From Gardnerella vaginalis (GTDB lineage Bacteria; Actinomycetota; Actinomycetes; Actinomycetales; Bifidobacteriaceae), in the NCBI RefSeq assembly GCF_001546455.1, contig NZ_KQ956813.1, forward strand, positions 1-64,000: DNA of 64,000 bases, given 5' to 3'. Below, one piece after another: positions 16,473 through 26,180 of the stretch; the first letter of the stretch is position 1; each line of letters starts with the position of its first letter. Below the pieces are notes generated by a model that saw only the letters and a list, made by a program, of their open reading frames with translations, had not been told where the DNA came from and ran no database searches. The position numbers and the translations under genes were made by a program.

Positions 16473-17517
16473 AACAAGCGAGCCAATAGTTTTAGGCATT
16501 GAATCAACTTGCGACGAAACAGCAGCAGCAATCGTTAAGGGAAGAACATTAGTTTCTAACGTTGTAGCATCCTCAATGCAAGAACACGCGCGCTACGGTG
16601 GTGTTATACCAGAAATCGCCTCGCGCGCACACGCAGAAGCATTCGTGCCAGTGGTTTCAAAAGCGTTAGCAGATGCAAATATGGATTTAAGCGATATTGA
16701 CGCTATAGCAGTGAGCGCAGGTCCAGGCTTAGCGGGTTGCTTAGCTGTTGGCGTATCTGGAGCTAAAGCACTAGCAAGTGCTGCAAAAAAGCCGATTTAT
16801 GGAATAAATCACGTTATTGGCCACATTGCTGTAACGCAATTGCAATTTGGCGATGTGCCTAAAGACGTTTTAGCGCTTATAGTTTCTGGAGGTCACACTT
16901 CTCTTTTACACGTTAACAACATTGCGCGCAGCATAGACGTTGTTGGAACAACATTAGACGATGCTGCTGGCGAATGCTTTGACAAAGTAGCTAGATTGCT
17001 GGGATTCCCTTACCCAGGAGGTCCGCATATTGATAGGCATGGGCGCCTTGGAGATCCAAATACGTTGAAAGTTCCACAAGGACTTACGCAAGGCAGATCT
17101 GGCAAAGAGCACCCTTACGACTTTAGTTTTTCGGGAGTAAAAACAGCTGTTGCGCGTTGGGTAGAAGCTCGCCAAGCACAAGGCTTAGAAGTACCAGTTG
17201 ACGATGTTTGCGCATCTTTAGCAAACTCGGTTGCAGATGTTCTTTCGCGCAAAGCCATGATGGGCTGCGAACAGTATGGTTCTAAAACGCTGCTGATTGG
17301 TGGCGGATTCTCTGCAAACTCGCAACTTAGAGAGCATCTTTTAGAGCAAGGCAAAGAGCATGGAATCGAAGTTCGTTTGCCGGAATTGAAGCTTTGCACA
17401 GATAATGGAGCAATGGTGGCAATGCTTGGTGTGAATTTGGTGGAAGCAGGCGTTCGTCCATCTGCTCCAGATTTTGCAATCGATTCAGCAATGCCACTTA
17501 CAACCGTTAGCTTATAA
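16453..17517 (+). CDS. tsaD: tRNA N6-adenosine threonylcarbamoyltransferase TsaD
   Basis: A 354-residue Kae1/TsaD-family metalloenzyme that transfers the threonylcarbamoyl group to A37. It shows VLGIESTCDETAAAIV, the metal-binding HVIGH (in GINHVIGHIAVTQ), ALIVSGGHTSLLH, FPYPGGPHIDR, FSFSGVKTAV and the C-terminal ELKLCTDNGAMVAMLG. A GTG at 16432 is in frame, but ATG 16453 follows GAGGATAACA and gives the family N terminus. It overlaps the end of rimI, so the tsaE-tsaB-rimI-tsaD set is probably one transcript. Confidence 0.97.
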   Translation: MSETMNKTSEPIVLGIESTCDETAAAIVKGRTLVSNVVASSMQEHARYGGVIPEIASRAHAEAFVPVVSKALADANMDLSDIDAIAVSAGPGLAGCLAVGVSGAKALASAAKKPIYGINHVIGHIAVTQLQFGDVPKDVLALIVSGGHTSLLHVNNIARSIDVVGTTLDDAAGECFDKVARLLGFPYPGGPHIDRHGRLGDPNTLKVPQGLTQGRSGKEHPYDFSFSGVKTAVARWVEARQAQGLEVPVDDVCASLANSVADVLSRKAMMGCEQYGSKTLLIGGGFSANSQLREHLLEQGKEHGIEVRLPELKLCTDNGAMVAMLGVNLVEAGVRPSAPDFAIDSAMPLTTVSL

Positions 17518-17552
17518 TATAAAAGTCATATTAAAAACAAGCGAGGTGTTTT

Positions 17553-18653
17553 GTGTACGAAAGCTATACGCGTAGAGGAGCTTTGCAAGTTGGTGAAAAA
17601 ATCCAATTCACCGATAGAAAAGGCAAGCGAATCACAGCGCAGCTTACTAAAGGCGGAGTTACACAAACCGAGCATGGCATTATTTTGCACGATGATGTTA
17701 TTGGCAAAACTCAAGGCATTGTAGTAACAACAGTTAGCACAAAACGAGATTTTGAGCAGAGCAATAAGCCAGTTGATGCATCTAAAGAATCAAACAAGCC
17801 ATGGATGGCAGCGCGCGCAATAGGCGGATGGGATTATGTAGTTATGCGTCCGCGATTGACGGATTACGTTTTATCCATGCCAAGAGGCGCTCAAATCATG
17901 TATCCAAAAGATATTGCACAAGTGATTTCTTTAGGAGATATTCGCTCTGGAATGCGCGTTTTAGAGTCGGGAGCAGGCTCTGGGGCAATGAGCTTAAGTC
18001 TTTTAGATGCGGTTGGGCAAAGTGGTGAGCTTACAACAATAGAGCTTAGGCCTGATTTTGCCAGAATTGCGCAGCTAAACGCAACGATTTACTATGGTGA
18101 AAAACCAAAATGGTGGAATCTTTTAACTGGAGATTTTGATTCAGTGGCAAAATCTCTTCCAGAAGGCTATTTTGACCGCATTATGTTAGATATGCTTGAT
18201 CCTTGGAACAGGCTTGAACAAGCTTATAGAGTTATTGCTCCAGGTGGCGTATTGGTTGCGTACGTAACAACTACAACGCAAATGTCTAGAATGGCACAAA
18301 GTTTGCGTGCTTCGGGAGTTTGGACGGAGCCAGAGATTCAAGAAACGTTAGAAAGAACTTGGAAAGCTCAAGATTTAGCAGTTAGACCAGATCATGCAAT
18401 GATAGGTCATACTGGTTTTTTGGTTATTTCGCGCGCAATGGCACAAGGATTTAATGCGCTAAAAAAGCGCGAGCGTGCTACAAAAGATACTGTTAGCGAT
18501 ATTGATGCTTTAACACCCGAAGAGCGCGCAGAACAGTTAGAAGACTTATCTCTTAGAGATATATCCGATAGAAAACTTAGAAAAGTTTTAAAAGATTTAG
18601 ACTCGCAAATAGCACAGTTACCTAACCAAAATCCAAAGTCCAACAAGGCTTAA
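17553..18653 (+). CDS. trmI: tRNA (adenine-N1)-methyltransferase
   Basis: A 366-residue TrmI/Gcd14-type methyltransferase that makes m1A58 in the T loop of tRNA using S-adenosylmethionine. A small N-terminal OB-like domain (RRGALQVGEKIQFTDRKGKR) precedes the Rossmann domain, with motif I VLESGAGSGAMSLSLL and the catalytic MLDMLDPWNRL. The C terminus is a charged, probably disordered tail (KDLDSQIAQLPNQNPKSNKA). It starts with GTG after AGCGAGG and lies 35 bp downstream of tsaD. Confidence 0.93.
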   Translation: MYESYTRRGALQVGEKIQFTDRKGKRITAQLTKGGVTQTEHGIILHDDVIGKTQGIVVTTVSTKRDFEQSNKPVDASKESNKPWMAARAIGGWDYVVMRPRLTDYVLSMPRGAQIMYPKDIAQVISLGDIRSGMRVLESGAGSGAMSLSLLDAVGQSGELTTIELRPDFARIAQLNATIYYGEKPKWWNLLTGDFDSVAKSLPEGYFDRIMLDMLDPWNRLEQAYRVIAPGGVLVAYVTTTTQMSRMAQSLRASGVWTEPEIQETLERTWKAQDLAVRPDHAMIGHTGFLVISRAMAQGFNALKKRERATKDTVSDIDALTPEERAEQLEDLSLRDISDRKLRKVLKDLDSQIAQLPNQNPKSNKA

Positions 18654-18675
18654 CCGAAGACTGTAGGAGATTAAA

Positions 18676-19233
18676 ATGGCGGCGTCAATCAAGAAAATTG
18701 CTAAAAAAGTAAAGCACGCAAAATATGTGTTGTTACTAATGCGCCACGCAAAAGCACATCCGCCAACAATGGGAGACGATTGGGGAAGAGACCTTAGCGA
18801 TAAAGGCTTAAAACAAGCAAAAATAATGGCAAAAGGCTTGCAATCTTTAAAGCTTGTTCCAAATTATATTGTTTGTTCAAGCGCGAATCGCAGCGAACAA
18901 ACAATGCAAAAAATGCTTAAAAAATTTGGAGATTCGCCAATAGTTGCATCAAGAAAAAGCTTATATGATGGCGGAATGCAATCCGTAATGGATGAGCTTT
19001 GTGCTATTAGGAGTGAATCTAGAATAACAATGATTATAGGCCATGAGCCAACAATGTCGATGGCTGCACAATGGCTTTCTTCCGCCGATTCAGACCCAGA
19101 TGTTTTAGGAACAATGCGACTTGGACTTTCCAATGCTTCGATTGTTGTTCTAGTATCTGAAACGCCTTTTACAACCTGCGGACTTCGAGGAGCAAAAGCC
19201 CTGGGCGTTATAAGTCCAAAAGATTTTGAGTAA
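18676..19233 (+). CDS. sixA: Histidine phosphatase (SixA-like, phosphoglycerate-mutase superfamily)
   Basis: 185 residues. The N terminus is very basic (SIKKIAKKVKHAK), followed by the phospho-histidine motif LLMRHAKAHP (RHG type; catalytic His in MRH), RDLSDKGLKQA, ICSSANRSEQTMQK-type second arginine motif and the second catalytic His in IIGHEPTM. SixA-like enzymes remove phosphate from phosphohistidine proteins such as HPr-like or histidine-kinase relatives; the true substrate here is unknown. The start follows TAGGAGATTAAA and lies 22 bp after trmI. Its stop codon begins a tandem repeat array. Confidence 0.85.
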   Translation: MAASIKKIAKKVKHAKYVLLLMRHAKAHPPTMGDDWGRDLSDKGLKQAKIMAKGLQSLKLVPNYIVCSSANRSEQTMQKMLKKFGDSPIVASRKSLYDGGMQSVMDELCAIRSESRITMIIGHEPTMSMAAQWLSSADSDPDVLGTMRLGLSNASIVVLVSETPFTTCGLRGAKALGVISPKDFE

Positions 19234-19289
19234 AATACGCGGAAATCTGTATAAAATCTGCATAAAATCCGCATAAAATACGCATATAA
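19231..19289 (+). repeat. 11-bp tandem array starting at the sixA stop codon
   Basis: Four adjacent 11-bp units at 19246-19256, 19257-19267, 19268-19278 and 19279-19289 follow the pattern TMYGYATAAAA (the last ends in a variant). A further related TAAAATACGCG begins at the stop codon itself (19231). It lies about 100-150 bp upstream of metE, so it could be a cis element or only slippage debris. Confidence 0.82.
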
Positions 19290-19385
19290 ATTCAGGTTAT
19301 AACGACACCCCCAAATAGTTGATGACCCCATTAGGCCAAATGTTTGCTAGGCTGAATCAGGTTATTGATTTTTTTTGGAGGATAT

Positions 19386-21722
19386 ATGCATACCGTTCTA
19401 ACGTCCGTACAGGGTTTCCCAAGGATTGGCGCCAATCGCGAGCTTAAAAAAGTTATTGAACGCTATTGGAAAAAAGACGCAACGCTAGAAGAAGTAAGAC
19501 AAGTTGCAAAAGACTTGCGCAAAAAGCATTGGAAGATTCAGGCAGAAGCTGGAATAGAACTCATACCAAGCAATGATTTTAGCTACTACGATCAAATGTT
19601 AGATACGGCAATCCTGCTTGGCGCAGTGCCAGAAAGGTACAAAAAGCTAGAGTTTGAAAATGCAGAAGATACACTGTTTGCAATAGCGCGCGGATATCAA
19701 GGGAGCTTTGGAGACGTTACGGCTCTTCCAATGAAGAAGTGGTTTACAACCAACTATCACTACATTGTTCCAGAAGTTGAAAATCCACAAGATTTGCGTT
19801 TAGTTGGTACAAAGCCATTTGACGAGTTTAATGAAGCAAAAGATCTTGGAATTGAAACAAAGCCAGTGTTGATTGGCCCATACACCTTCTTAAAGCTTGC
19901 TCGCAATCCACAGGCTCAGGAATTAGAGCCAAACAAAGAAACGATTGAAGCATTAGCAGAAGCATATTGCAATATTGTAAAACGATTTGCAAGTCTTGGA
20001 GCAAAGTGGTTGCAATTTGACGAACCATACTTGTGCTTAGATAAAGAAGATGGCGATTTAAAGATTTTTAGCGATTTATATAAGCCGATTCTAGAAAGCA
20101 GGCTTGAAAACGCTGAAAACGCAAGCAGCGTTAAGATTTTGCTTAATACATACTTTGGCAATATTCTAGACTCCTATAAAACTGTAAACGATTTAGCGTT
20201 TGACGCAATTGGCTTGGATTTTGTAGAAGGCAAAGAGGAAAACCTTGAAGCTTTGCAAGAATATGGAGTAAACGAGAAAACCACTATTTTTGCAGGAATT
20301 GTTAATGGTAGAAACATTTGGAAAAATGATTACGCACAAAGTCTTGGCTTATTAGACGCTTTGCAAAAAAATGTTACTAATCGCATAGCTGTTTCTACTG
20401 CATGCTCTCTTTTGCACGTTCCATTTAGCACGAATGGAGAAGAGCTTGGTGAAGACGTATTAAAGCATTTTGCGTTTGCTGTAGAAAAATTGAAGGAAGT
20501 AAGCGAAATTGCTAAACTTTGCGTTTTGAATGATGATGAGCTTAAAAATAGCGAGGAATTAGCGCAAAATCAAGCATTATTCGACGGATCTAGAGTAAAG
20601 ACAGACGAAAGTGTTAAAGCGCGAATCTCAAGCCTTAAGCCAGAAGATTTTGAGCGAAAGCCAGCTCGCGCTGAGCGTCAAAAATTGCAAAAAGAAGCAT
20701 TGGGATTGCCTGATTTGCCTACAACAACTATCGGATCCTTCCCTCAAACAAAAGAGATAAGGTCGATTCGAGCGCTTTTTAGAAAAGGCGAAATTAGTAA
20801 AGAAGAATACAACGCATTTATTGGCAAGCAAATAGACGAGTGCATAGAACACCAGGAGAGCATTGGCCTAGACGTTCTTGTGCATGGCGAATTTGAGCGA
20901 AACGACATGGTGGAATACTTTGGCCAGCATTTGCACGGATTTAAGTTTACCAAGAATGCTTGGGTGCAGTCTTATGGAACTCGCTGCGTAAAGCCTCCAA
21001 TTGTTTGGAGTGATGTTTCTAGAGCACAGCCAATCACGGTAGAGTGGAGCGCGTATGCCCAAAGCCGCACAAATCATGTTATGAAAGGCATGCTAACGGG
21101 GCCTGTAACAATTCTTAACTGGTCTTGGCCTCGCGAAGATATTACCCACGAGCAGCAAACGCAGCAGCTGGCTCTTGCTATACGAGATGAAGTTTTAGAC
21201 TTAGAGCGTGCTGGAATTCGCGTAATTCAAATCGATGAGGCTGCTTTGCGTGAAAAGTTGCCGCTTAGGCGTTCGGATTGGCATAAGAAGTATTTGGACT
21301 GGGCTATTGCGGCTTTCCGTCTTGTACATTCTGCTGTGGCTGCTACTACGCAGATTCACACACATATGTGCTATTCGGAGTTTAACGACATTATTCAAGA
21401 TATTGACGCAATGGACGCAGACGTAATATCGTTTGAGGCTTCGCGTGGAGATTTAGTTGTTTTGGACGCTATTCATGACGCAAACTTTGAAACAGAAGCT
21501 GGCCCTGGTGTTTACGACATTCACTCTCCTCGTGTTCCTAGCGAAGAGGAGATTGTTAACAGAATTCACGAGATTTTGCGCAAAATGCCAGCCAATAAAC
21601 TGTGGATTAACCCAGATTGCGGCTTGAAAACACGAGGCAATGCAGAAACATGGGTTAGCTTGCAAAATCTGGTTTCTGCAGCCAAAAAGGTTAGAAGCGA
21701 ATTGGGTGGCGGTTTGAAATGA
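19386..21722 (+). CDS. metE: Cobalamin-independent methionine synthase
   Basis: A 778-residue MetE. It transfers methyl from 5-methyltetrahydrofolate polyglutamate to homocysteine in the last step of methionine synthesis. The N-terminal barrel starts [16 protein letters not shown]. The C-terminal barrel carries the catalytic zinc ligands [10 protein letters not shown] (His, Cys), a Glu and [10 protein letters not shown] (Cys). The chosen ATG follows TTTGGAGGATAT; an upstream in-frame codon at 19365 lacks a site. metF overlaps its stop, so the folate methyl donor is made from the same transcript. No SAM, cobalamin or T-box riboswitch is evident in the 152-bp leader. Confidence 0.97.
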   Translation: MHTVLTSVQGFPRIGANRELKKVIERYWKKDATLEEVRQVAKDLRKKHWKIQAEAGIELIPSNDFSYYDQMLDTAILLGAVPERYKKLEFENAEDTLFAIARGYQGSFGDVTALPMKKWFTTNYHYIVPEVENPQDLRLVGTKPFDEFNEAKDLGIETKPVLIGPYTFLKLARNPQAQELEPNKETIEALAEAYCNIVKRFASLGAKWLQFDEPYLCLDKEDGDLKIFSDLYKPILESRLENAENASSVKILLNTYFGNILDSYKTVNDLAFDAIGLDFVEGKEENLEALQEYGVNEKTTIFAGIVNGRNIWKNDYAQSLGLLDALQKNVTNRIAVSTACSLLHVPFSTNGEELGEDVLKHFAFAVEKLKEVSEIAKLCVLNDDELKNSEELAQNQALFDGSRVKTDESVKARISSLKPEDFERKPARAERQKLQKEALGLPDLPTTTIGSFPQTKEIRSIRALFRKGEISKEEYNAFIGKQIDECIEHQESIGLDVLVHGEFERNDMVEYFGQHLHGFKFTKNAWVQSYGTRCVKPPIVWSDVSRAQPITVEWSAYAQSRTNHVMKGMLTGPVTILNWSWPREDITHEQQTQQLALAIRDEVLDLERAGIRVIQIDEAALREKLPLRRSDWHKKYLDWAIAAFRLVHSAVAATTQIHTHMCYSEFNDIIQDIDAMDADVISFEASRGDLVVLDAIHDANFETEAGPGVYDIHSPRVPSEEEIVNRIHEILRKMPANKLWINPDCGLKTRGNAETWVSLQNLVSAAKKVRSELGGGLK

Positions 21723-22573
21723 CCTATAAACCAAAGTTTTCACTAGAAGTGTTTCCACCTAAAAGAACATCTCCAATAGGTACGATTTACGACACTTTAG
21801 ATGGCTTAAGGGGATTGGATCCAGATTTTATATCTGTAACTTATGGAACTGGAAAATCTTCGGATCGAACTGCTACTGCTAGAATTGCCAACACAATTCA
21901 ATCGGAATACGGTATTAAAGCTGTTGCACATTTAACAGCAAGATACCTAAATTATGATGATGTTGACGAAGCATTAGAGTTGTTCGACAAGGCAGGTGTT
22001 AGTGGCATTTTGGCTTTGCGTGGAGACGTTATTGAAGGTCAGGATGCTGCTGGCGTGTTTAACCATGCCAGCGATTTAGTTGCTTATATTCGCACGCAGC
22101 GCCCTGATTTGCCTATTTTTGGCGCATGCTACCCCGAAAAGCACCCCGAATCTGCTACTTTGCAAGAAGACATCGATAATCTAAAGAAAAAAGTTGATGC
22201 AGGAGTCACTCATTTGATTTCGCAACTTTTTTACAATAACGATGACTTCTTGCGATTTAGGGATTTAGCTAGAAAATCTGGAATTAACGTTCCGATTGAA
22301 GCTGGAGTAATGCCTGTTGTAAACGCAAATCAGGTTAAGAGAATGACAAAAATGTGTTCTTCTGCAATAACCGAGCCTGTTTTAGCAATGATGGAACGCT
22401 GGGGAAGCAACCCAGAAGTTTTGCAAGACGCTGGAAGCATATTTGCGTCTCAGCAGATTAACGATTTAGTTGCGCAAGGAGTAGACGGAATACACTTGTA
22501 TACAATGAATCGTCCTGGTGTTACTAGAAGCATTTGGTCAAACGTTAAGCCGCTTTTTACCAAAATTGTGTAA
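21719..22573 (+). CDS. metF: Methylenetetrahydrofolate reductase
   Basis: A 284-residue flavoprotein that reduces 5,10-methylene-THF to 5-methyl-THF, the methyl donor for Met[13 protein letters not shown] contains the catalytic Glu. [24 protein letters not shown] and [11 protein letters not shown] line the FAD/folate site, and [12 protein letters not shown] is near the C terminus. The start ATG overlaps the metE stop (ATGA), so translation is coupled. The length is normal. Confidence 0.96.
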   Translation: MTYKPKFSLEVFPPKRTSPIGTIYDTLDGLRGLDPDFISVTYGTGKSSDRTATARIANTIQSEYGIKAVAHLTARYLNYDDVDEALELFDKAGVSGILALRGDVIEGQDAAGVFNHASDLVAYIRTQRPDLPIFGACYPEKHPESATLQEDIDNLKKKVDAGVTHLISQLFYNNDDFLRFRDLARKSGINVPIEAGVMPVVNANQVKRMTKMCSSAITEPVLAMMERWGSNPEVLQDAGSIFASQQINDLVAQGVDGIHLYTMNRPGVTRSIWSNVKPLFTKIV

Positions 22574-22582
22574 TTTGTGCGT

Positions 22583-22617
22583 GTGGTGCTGTGCAAAATC
22601 TTATTGGACGGCACCAC
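22583..22617 (+). promoter_or_regulatory. Inverted repeat immediately upstream of glnE start
   Basis: GTGGTGC (22583-22589) and GCACCAC (22611-22617) form a perfect 7-bp stem whose 3' arm ends one base before the first plausible glnE ATG (22619). The only Shine-Dalgarno-like sequence (GGACGG) is at the foot of the loop. There is no T run, so it is not a normal terminator. Confidence 0.45.
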
Positions 22618-22618
22618 A

Positions 22619-25600
22619 ATGTACAGTGGCGTTATGAGCAATCAAACGGGCAATAGTGGCGCTGTGAGTGGAAACTTGATTGGTAGGTTTTCTGGCGCTT
22701 TAGCTGGCGATTCTACACAAAGTGAAAATCAAGATTCTAGTGACGATAAAAACTGCGATTTATCGTATAGAAGTTTAGTTAAAGCTGGATTTGCGCGCCC
22801 AGAATCTGCTCGTAAAACTATAGAAGATGTTTGCAAAAATTGTGAAGACGACTCGCTAAATGCTCTAAAAATTTTAGAAAGCATAAAAAGAGTAGAAGAT
22901 CCAGATTATGCAATTTTGGCTTTTAAAGACATTTGCCAAGACCAGCAAAAAGTTGTTCAAAAAATTGCTCAAAGCTCTAATAATTCGCTAATAACAAGCC
23001 CGCTTGCGTCTTTAATGCAGGTTATTGGAGCGTCTAAAGCATTTGCAATGCTAATGCGAACGCATCCTTGCTTAATAAACGCGGCAGCAAACGATCCAAA
23101 TCATCTATTGCACATGACTTTAGAAGAGCGTGTTTTAGATTTGTTAGAGGCTATTCAAGCTTATAGGGCAACTGTTGTTAGTGCTAAAGATGCCGATATT
23201 AAAGTAGCTGAATCTAAGGGGAATGATACAGCTAGTGGGAAGGCTACAGCTAATGAGGAAGATGCTGTAGAAAATGCTGATAAAAGCGGTGACTCGTGCA
23301 GTGTTCCTATAAGCTCAATGGGATTTGCGCAGGCAGTTTATGCTCTTAGAGAAAGATATCGTCAGCATGTTGCTGCGATTATGGCATACGATTTAGCGAG
23401 CGCAGATCCTGTAGAATTGCAGCCAGATATAAGTCGCAAGCTGTCCGATGCGGCTGATGCTGCTTTAGAGGCAGCGCTTGCTATTGCGCGCGGGCAGGTT
23501 TCGGGATCGTGTTGCTGCAGATTTGCAATAATCGCAATGGGAAAATTGGGAGCGCAAGAAATAAACTACGTTTCCGATATTGATCTAATTTACGTTGCTG
23601 AGCCATCTAAAGGTGTTAGTCAAGATGAGGCTATTAGAACAGCCTGCTCGATTGCAATGGTTCTACAAAAAGTTTGCCAATCTATTGTTATTGGTTGCAC
23701 GGAGCCGCCATTGTGGCAGATTGATACTGCACTTAGGCCAGAAGGCAAAGATGGCCCGCTTGTTAGGCGGTTAGAATCTCATAGAGAATACTACGAAAAG
23801 TGGGCAAGTAGCTGGGAGTTTCAGGCACTTTTAAAATCAAGACCAGCGGCTGGAGATGTGCAACTTGGAAACGAATACAGAAAAATGGCGGATTCTTTTA
23901 TTTGGAAGGCGTCTGGCCGCGAACATTTTGTTGCAGATTGCCAGCATATGCGTCAGCGTGTAGAATCCTTGATTCCAGCATCGCAGCGAGACCTGGATAT
24001 GAAGCTTGGGCGAGGTGGCTTGCGCGATGTTGAATTTACTGTGCAAATGCTGCAACTTGTGCATGGAAGTGAAGACCAGTCTCTTCGAGTTAAAGATACG
24101 CTTAGTGCGCTTAATGCTTTGTCTGCTGGAGGATACGTTTCTAGATCGCAAGCTGCAATTTTGGCAGAACATTACCGTTTTGAGCGTGTACTAGAACACC
24201 GCCAGCAAATGTGGAATATGCAGCGAACACATTTATTCCCCGATTTAGGCGCTCATGGCAATGGTGGTTTAGACCGCGCAAGAAGTATTAGTGCAGAAGA
24301 ACTTAACGATAATAGTCAAATAAGGCGTCTTGCTAGAGCCGTTAGGCTTACGCCAGAAGAGCTTGTTGCGCGATTTGACAAAGCGCGCAGGGAAATTAGG
24401 CACTTGCATAAAGATATTTACTACCGTCCAATGCTGCCTATTAATGCACAAACAGATGCGGATCCTATTGTTCTTTCTGCAAATGCTGCTAGAGCGCGTT
24501 TTGCGTCAATCGGTTTTGCAGACTCAAAGGCTGCACAAATGCATGTTGAGGCACTTACCGAAGGGCTTTCGCGTGCGGCTAAAATTCACAGGATTCTTCT
24601 TCCAGCAGTCTTAAAATGGCTTGGAGAGGGCCAAAACCCAGATATGGGTTTGCTTGCTTTTAGGCGACTTTCCGAACGTTTTGGTGGAAAAAACACGTAT
24701 TTGGGATTTTTACGTGATTCTCCTAGTGCAGCTCGTAGGCTTTGCCACGTTTTGTCTGATTCGCGTTATTTAGGCGACGCAATGATGCAATCAATGCAGT
24801 CGATTACGTGGCTTGGAGACGATTCTGCGCTTTCTGCACGAGATAGAGAAAGCTTAGATATGCAAACGCACGCAATGGTTGCAAGATATTCAAGCAGTAT
24901 TGCGGATTTTGCTCAGTCTCTGCGCGCTTTAAGACGGCAAGAAATCGAGCGAGTAGCTCTTGCTTGGATGTGTGGGCTTATTGATGATGATACTTCGATG
25001 CAAGCAATGAGTGATGTGTTTGATGCCGTGCTCGATGCTGCTTTGCAGTGGTCTATGAAAGATTCTGCTCACAAAATGGGCTTAGGTAGCAGTAAAGCTT
25101 CGATTGCAATTATTGCTTTGGGTCGTTACGGGGGCAGAGAAGTGAACTTCTGTTCGGACGCAGACATGATGGTTGTTTATAAGCCTACAGAAGATGATTG
25201 CAGTAGCGAAGTTGCCTCTGATTCTAGTTCTGATTTGTCTCATCGTTTTGCGCAGACAACCGTAGATGTATTGCGAAATATTTTGCAAGGTCCTCTTACT
25301 TTAGAGCCAAAAATCATGGTTGATCTAGATTTGCGCCCAGAAGGCAAAGATGGACCTCTTGTGCGCTCGCTAGAATCTTGCGAGCATTATTACAAAAAGT
25401 GGGCTAGTACGTGGGAGAATCAAGCGCTTTTACGTGCGCGTTTTGCTGCAGGATCCAAAGAGTTGGCGGATGCTTTGCTAAGTGGAGTGGTAAACGATTT
25501 GCGTTATTCGGCAGAGCCGCTTAGTGAATCGCAATTGGCGGAAATTCGTAAGCTTAAAGCTCGTATGGAAGCAGAGCGTTTGCCAAGAGGTGTTAGTAGA

Positions 25601-25996
25601 GATAGGCATTTAAAGCTTGGCCGCGGCGGTTTAAGCGATGTTGAGTGGACTGTTCAGCTTTTGCAATTGCAATATGCTGGAAAATACGAGTCTTTGCGTA
25701 CAGTTGGCACAATGCAAGCGTTGAAAGCGCTTAAAGAATCACATTTGATTGATTTAGAAGATGCAAATGTGCTGGAACGCTGCTGGCATATGTGTTCTGC
25801 GGTGCGAAATGCAAACTTCTTGTGGTCTGGTTCCTTAGAGCGCGCGGATATTATTCCAACGGACTCGTATTCTTTGGGTGGAATCGCCACTTATCTTGGC
25901 TACGATCCAAACCAGGGTAGGGTATTTGAAAACGATTTAATGGCGGTTATGCGTCAATGCCGAGATGTAATGTCTCGTATTTTCTATGGCCGATGA
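22619..25996 (+). CDS. glnE: Glutamine synthetase adenylyltransferase/adenylyl-removing enzyme
   Basis: A bifunctional GlnE of 1125 residues from the chosen ATG. It adenylylates glutamine synthetase when nitrogen is plentiful and deadenylylates it when nitrogen is scarce. Two nucleotidyltransferase domains are visible: GKLGAQEINYVSDIDLIYVA (removase half) and ALGRYGGREVNFCSDADMMV (transferase half). Each is followed by LRPEGKDGPLVR and a helical domain with KLGRGGLRDVEFTVQ and KLGRGGLSDVEWTVQ. The start is uncertain: GTG 22577, ATG 22619 and ATG 22634 are all possible, and none has a strong Shine-Dalgarno. It is 45 bp from metF, with no terminator between them. Confidence 0.93.
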   Translation: MYSGVMSNQTGNSGAVSGNLIGRFSGALAGDSTQSENQDSSDDKNCDLSYRSLVKAGFARPESARKTIEDVCKNCEDDSLNALKILESIKRVEDPDYAILAFKDICQDQQKVVQKIAQSSNNSLITSPLASLMQVIGASKAFAMLMRTHPCLINAAANDPNHLLHMTLEERVLDLLEAIQAYRATVVSAKDADIKVAESKGNDTASGKATANEEDAVENADKSGDSCSVPISSMGFAQAVYALRERYRQHVAAIMAYDLASADPVELQPDISRKLSDAADAALEAALAIARGQVSGSCCCRFAIIAMGKLGAQEINYVSDIDLIYVAEPSKGVSQDEAIRTACSIAMVLQKVCQSIVIGCTEPPLWQIDTALRPEGKDGPLVRRLESHREYYEKWASSWEFQALLKSRPAAGDVQLGNEYRKMADSFIWKASGREHFVADCQHMRQRVESLIPASQRDLDMKLGRGGLRDVEFTVQMLQLVHGSEDQSLRVKDTLSALNALSAGGYVSRSQAAILAEHYRFERVLEHRQQMWNMQRTHLFPDLGAHGNGGLDRARSISAEELNDNSQIRRLARAVRLTPEELVARFDKARREIRHLHKDIYYRPMLPINAQTDADPIVLSANAARARFASIGFADSKAAQMHVEALTEGLSRAAKIHRILLPAVLKWLGEGQNPDMGLLAFRRLSERFGGKNTYLGFLRDSPSAARRLCHVLSDSRYLGDAMMQSMQSITWLGDDSALSARDRESLDMQTHAMVARYSSSIADFAQSLRALRRQEIERVALAWMCGLIDDDTSMQAMSDVFDAVLDAALQWSMKDSAHKMGLGSSKASIAIIALGRYGGREVNFCSDADMMVVYKPTEDDCSSEVASDSSSDLSHRFAQTTVDVLRNILQGPLTLEPKIMVDLDLRPEGKDGPLVRSLESCEHYYKKWASTWENQALLRARFAAGSKELADALLSGVVNDLRYSAEPLSESQLAEIRKLKARMEAERLPRGVSRDRHLKLGRGGLSDVEWTVQLLQLQYAGKYESLRTVGTMQALKALKESHLIDLEDANVLERCWHMCSAVRNANFLWSGSLERADIIPTDSYSLGGIATYLGYDPNQGRVFENDLMAVMRQCRDVMSRIFYGR

Positions 25997-26126
25997 ATAA
26001 AATGATTTTTAATTTGATTTACTAATTTTTTGTTCAATTTTTGCATCTTATTGCTGCATTTTGTGGTAACAAATATACGCCACTCCGAATCGCATATTCG
26101 TCAATGATAATCAGTAAAATCGTGGA

Positions 26127-26180
26127 GGTCGCGCACAATCGCGGCCGTTTGCCAACTAGCGAAAGGTAAGCGGTTTTATT
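26127..26180 (+). promoter_or_regulatory. Structured pyrB leader: two overlapping hairpins before the start codon
   Basis: Hairpin 1 pairs GGTCGCG (26127-26133) with CGCGGCC (26140-26146). Hairpin 2 pairs CCGTTTGCC (26145-26153) with GGTAAGCGG (26165-26173) around loop AACTAGCGAAA and is followed by TTTTATT then the ATG. The two stems share CC at 26145-26146, so full forms exclude each other. The only Shine-Dalgarno-like bases near the start (AAAGG, 26162-26166) are partly inside hairpin 2. Control of pyrimidine synthesis at the RNA level is inferred. The architecture recalls PyrR translational repression described for mycobacteria, but no pyrR is in the window and the loop is not a clear PyrR consensus. 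Confidence 0.6.

Noticed and set aside
19246-19289. CRISPR-like repeat array
   Set aside because: Units are only 11 bp and directly adjacent with no spacers; no cas genes are present.
19234-19385. SAM, cobalamin or T-box riboswitch in front of metE
   Set aside because: No conserved core (no T-box sequence, no SAM k-turn or B12 box) could be recognised by eye.
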